Of a stretch of 64,000 bases of DNA, positions 62,668-64,000 are shown one piece after another. The translations under genes and the position numbers were made by a program. Position 1 is the first letter of the stretch, and each line of letters begins with the position of its first letter. The notes beneath the pieces were generated by a model. The model searched no databases. It worked only from the letters and a program-made list of their open reading frames with translations, and was not told the DNA's origin. The stretch is from Paenibacillus polymyxa (lineage in GTDB: Bacteria; Bacillota; Bacilli; Paenibacillales; Paenibacillaceae), in assembly GCF_015710975.1 (NCBI RefSeq), contig NZ_CP049783.1, forward strand, positions 2,043,501-2,107,500, read 5' to 3'.

Positions 62668-63612
62668 ATGCCGTCACCACGTTTGCCAAAGCGACCCCAT
62701 GATCCAGACCTTACGGTCGCCGGAGAGGAATTCTTCTTTCCCGATGTGCGGACTACGGTCAATCTGTTTGCCATTCATACACGAAGTGTCGGAAGAGAGT
62801 GGAGCTATCCGCCACATGAACATCCGCAATATGAAATTAACATCGTGCTTGCGGGAGAGCAGATCATGGTTGTGGATGGTCGCAGCTATATTCAGCGACA
62901 GGGGGATCTGATGCTCTTGCGCCCGGGAGTTATCCACTCCAGCCGTAGTAACGGGGAGGGGTTTACGTATTTTTGCATGCATTTCGACATTGATGATAAA
63001 TTGTTTCTTTCGCTCCTGAGTCGTTTGGAGCAAGTACTTTTTCCAGCGGATGGCACAGTAGCGAAGCAGATGGGACCAGCGCTAGGCAAGCTGCTCGGTC
63101 TTTCTGCGCTTGAAGACAAAGGTATAGATGGTGATTCAGTGGCAAAGCGTATGCGGATTCAATCTGCTGTGTTCGAACTGTTCGCAACGTTGTGGGAGGC
63201 TGTATCCAGTGAAGCCGCTCATCTGCCAGGGCGTGGATATGTGCAGGCAGAGCTTGCCCATCAGATTGCCAGTCGTCTTCAGGGCAGGGTCAATCAGCCT
63301 TATAGACAGGCCGGCTCGTTGGAAAAACAGGATGGGATCGAGGGTATTTCATCCGAACTGGGTATTAGCGTATCTCATTGTAATCGTGTATTCCGTAGCG
63401 TTTTTGGCGTATCTCCGCGGGTGTATCTATCCGAGCTTGTCTTGCATGAGGCCAAGCTGCTGCTGGCTGATCCGCAATGGTCAGTGCAGCAAATTGCTGA
63501 TTTGCTCGGCTATGGGGATATTGCACATTTTAGCAGGCAATTCAAACGCTGGTCCGGTCAGTCGCCGACATCCTATCGCAAGAATATAGCCCTTGAAAGT
63601 TCACCCGAATAA
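62668..63612 (+). CDS. AraC-family regulator with N-terminal cupin domain
   Basis: This 314-residue regulator has a sugar-sensing cupin (about 25-125, with PPHEHPQYEINIVLAGEQ and GDLMLLRPGVIHSS) and a C-terminal double helix-turn-helix (about 210-310, with GISVSHCNRVFRSVFGVSP and IADLLGYGDIAHFSRQFKRWSG). CCAGGAGGGAGA precedes the ATG. It is divergent from the GH52-GH67 operon across 166 bases and probably activates it in response to xylo-oligosaccharides or xylose. Confidence 0.88.
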   Translation: MPSPRLPKRPHDPDLTVAGEEFFFPDVRTTVNLFAIHTRSVGREWSYPPHEHPQYEINIVLAGEQIMVVDGRSYIQRQGDLMLLRPGVIHSSRSNGEGFTYFCMHFDIDDKLFLSLLSRLEQVLFPADGTVAKQMGPALGKLLGLSALEDKGIDGDSVAKRMRIQSAVFELFATLWEAVSSEAAHLPGRGYVQAELAHQIASRLQGRVNQPYRQAGSLEKQDGIEGISSELGISVSHCNRVFRSVFGVSPRVYLSELVLHEAKLLLADPQWSVQQIADLLGYGDIAHFSRQFKRWSGQSPTSYRKNIALESSPE

Positions 63613-63744
63613 AAATATATATGCTTATAAAATACTACAGATACTGCATAATCAGGCTGCATTTCCTTCTTCACCTGACTATAAAACAGTCGAGTACGAG
63701 CCTGAGGAGGTAGATGATGATTTAGAAAATAACTTCAATTGATT
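63613..63744 (+). pseudogene. Possible remnant of a protein C-terminus
   Basis: A frame without a start codon reads ...SSPDYKTVEYEPEEVDDD and ends at a TGA near 63742. The acidic, protein-like composition suggests a decayed gene end, but 40 codons are too few to assign. The alternative is chance. CAGGCT/AGCCTG arms (about 63653-63705) could also form a hairpin here. Confidence 0.2.
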
Positions 63745-63987
63745 TTAATTTTTTGATTTTTTAATCAAATGATCGATAGTGTATCCAATGAGATACCAGA
63801 AACCTATTGTAGTAAAGTATACAACGGCTATAGGGATATGTGCTTTTCGCACAAATTGAAAAGATTCATACATCCAAACCAACGGGCTAATCATAGCCAA
63901 TAGTATATTATAGTCGTCGTACCCCGTAAGATTTACAGCAATAACTATACAAGAGACTAGGACCAGCCAAAAGCGAAAGGATTTCAT
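63745..63987 (-). CDS. Small membrane protein, 80 aa
   Basis: This 80-residue protein has two to three hydrophobic helices (FWLVLVSCIVIAVNL; NILLAMISPLVWMY; IPIAVVYFTTIGFWYLI) and a Lys-rich end (HLIKKSKN). GGAGGT lies seven bases before the ATG, so it is probably translated. No family recognised. It is convergent with the AraC gene and close to the right edge of the window. Confidence 0.6.
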   Translation of the reverse strand: MKSFRFWLVLVSCIVIAVNLTGYDDYNILLAMISPLVWMYESFQFVRKAHIPIAVVYFTTIGFWYLIGYTIDHLIKKSKN

Positions 63988-64000
63988 AGCCTATACCTCC

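Noticed and set aside
1-64000. tRNA, rRNA, insertion sequences and prophage genes
   Set aside because: No cloverleaf with CCA end, rRNA-like stretch, transposase, integrase or terminal inverted repeats with target duplication was recognised by eye.

Overview
The window looks like chromosomal DNA of a Paenibacillus of the P. polymyxa group. Two loci point to that group. One is a 1196-residue beta/alpha-amylase precursor (GH14, two CBM25, GH13), the length I recall for the P. polymyxa enzyme. The other is a 49-residue Cys-rich precursor peptide whose six Cys-X3-Asp pairs match freyrasin, a ranthipeptide described from P. polymyxa. Bacillota features are general: strong GGAGG ribosome sites, GTG/TTG starts, CcpA cre boxes, a T-box leader, a Zur box and U-rich intrinsic terminators. 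I see no tRNA, rRNA, CRISPR array, transposase or phage block.

Layout. 0-4.6 kb: end of a NikE-type ABC operon, a cystine/polar amino acid ABC importer and an L-asparaginase. 4.6-8.7 kb: a Gfo/Idh/MocA oxidoreductase divergent from a WYL regulator, then a TPR-type quorum-sensing receptor overlapping a small secreted peptide gene. 8.7-14.8 kb: an SgrR-like regulator, an uncharacterised membrane-protein operon, a putative cysteine-hydrolase-like protein and a WG-repeat protein. 15.2-19.8 kb: a cellobiose-type PTS (IIB, IIA, IIC), phospho-beta-glucosidase and GntR regulator under cre control. 19.8-31.4 kb: an exported GH43 enzyme, flavohaemoglobin, a T-box-controlled seryl-tRNA synthetase, a DUF2339 membrane protein, an SNF transporter and an OatA-like acyltransferase. 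31.4-36.8 kb: a structured leader, a frameshifted polysaccharide deacetylase and a pectin block (GH105, a GPH transporter with a frameshifted start, PL9 pectate lyase). 37-39.1 kb: signal peptidase I and a Zur-controlled metallochaperone GTPase. 39.2-46 kb: a sugar ABC importer with its YesM/YesN two-component system. 46-47.4 kb: an old yellow enzyme.

The most distinctive region is 47.4-54.1 kb. An AT-rich ranthipeptide locus (exporter, radical SAM maturase, precursor peptide) lies divergent from a three-gene ABC-2 transporter that could give self-protection. Next to it is a compact type I toxin-antitoxin locus with convergent overlapping transcripts. The precursor and maturase genes are separated by a perfect 14-bp hairpin that looks like an attenuator setting peptide:enzyme stoichiometry.

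From 54 to 62.5 kb lie the bifunctional amylase and an intracellular xylan-fragment pathway (GH67 alpha-glucuronidase, GH52 beta-xylosidase) beside an AraC regulator. Plant polysaccharide use therefore dominates the window: starch, pectin, xylan, beta-glucosides and probably galactan. Several of these units carry cre-like boxes.

Limits: functions are inferred from motifs and recalled family sequences. No search, fold prediction or base counting was run. Two single-base frameshifts (about 32.27 and 35.29 kb) could be real decay or sequencing error.
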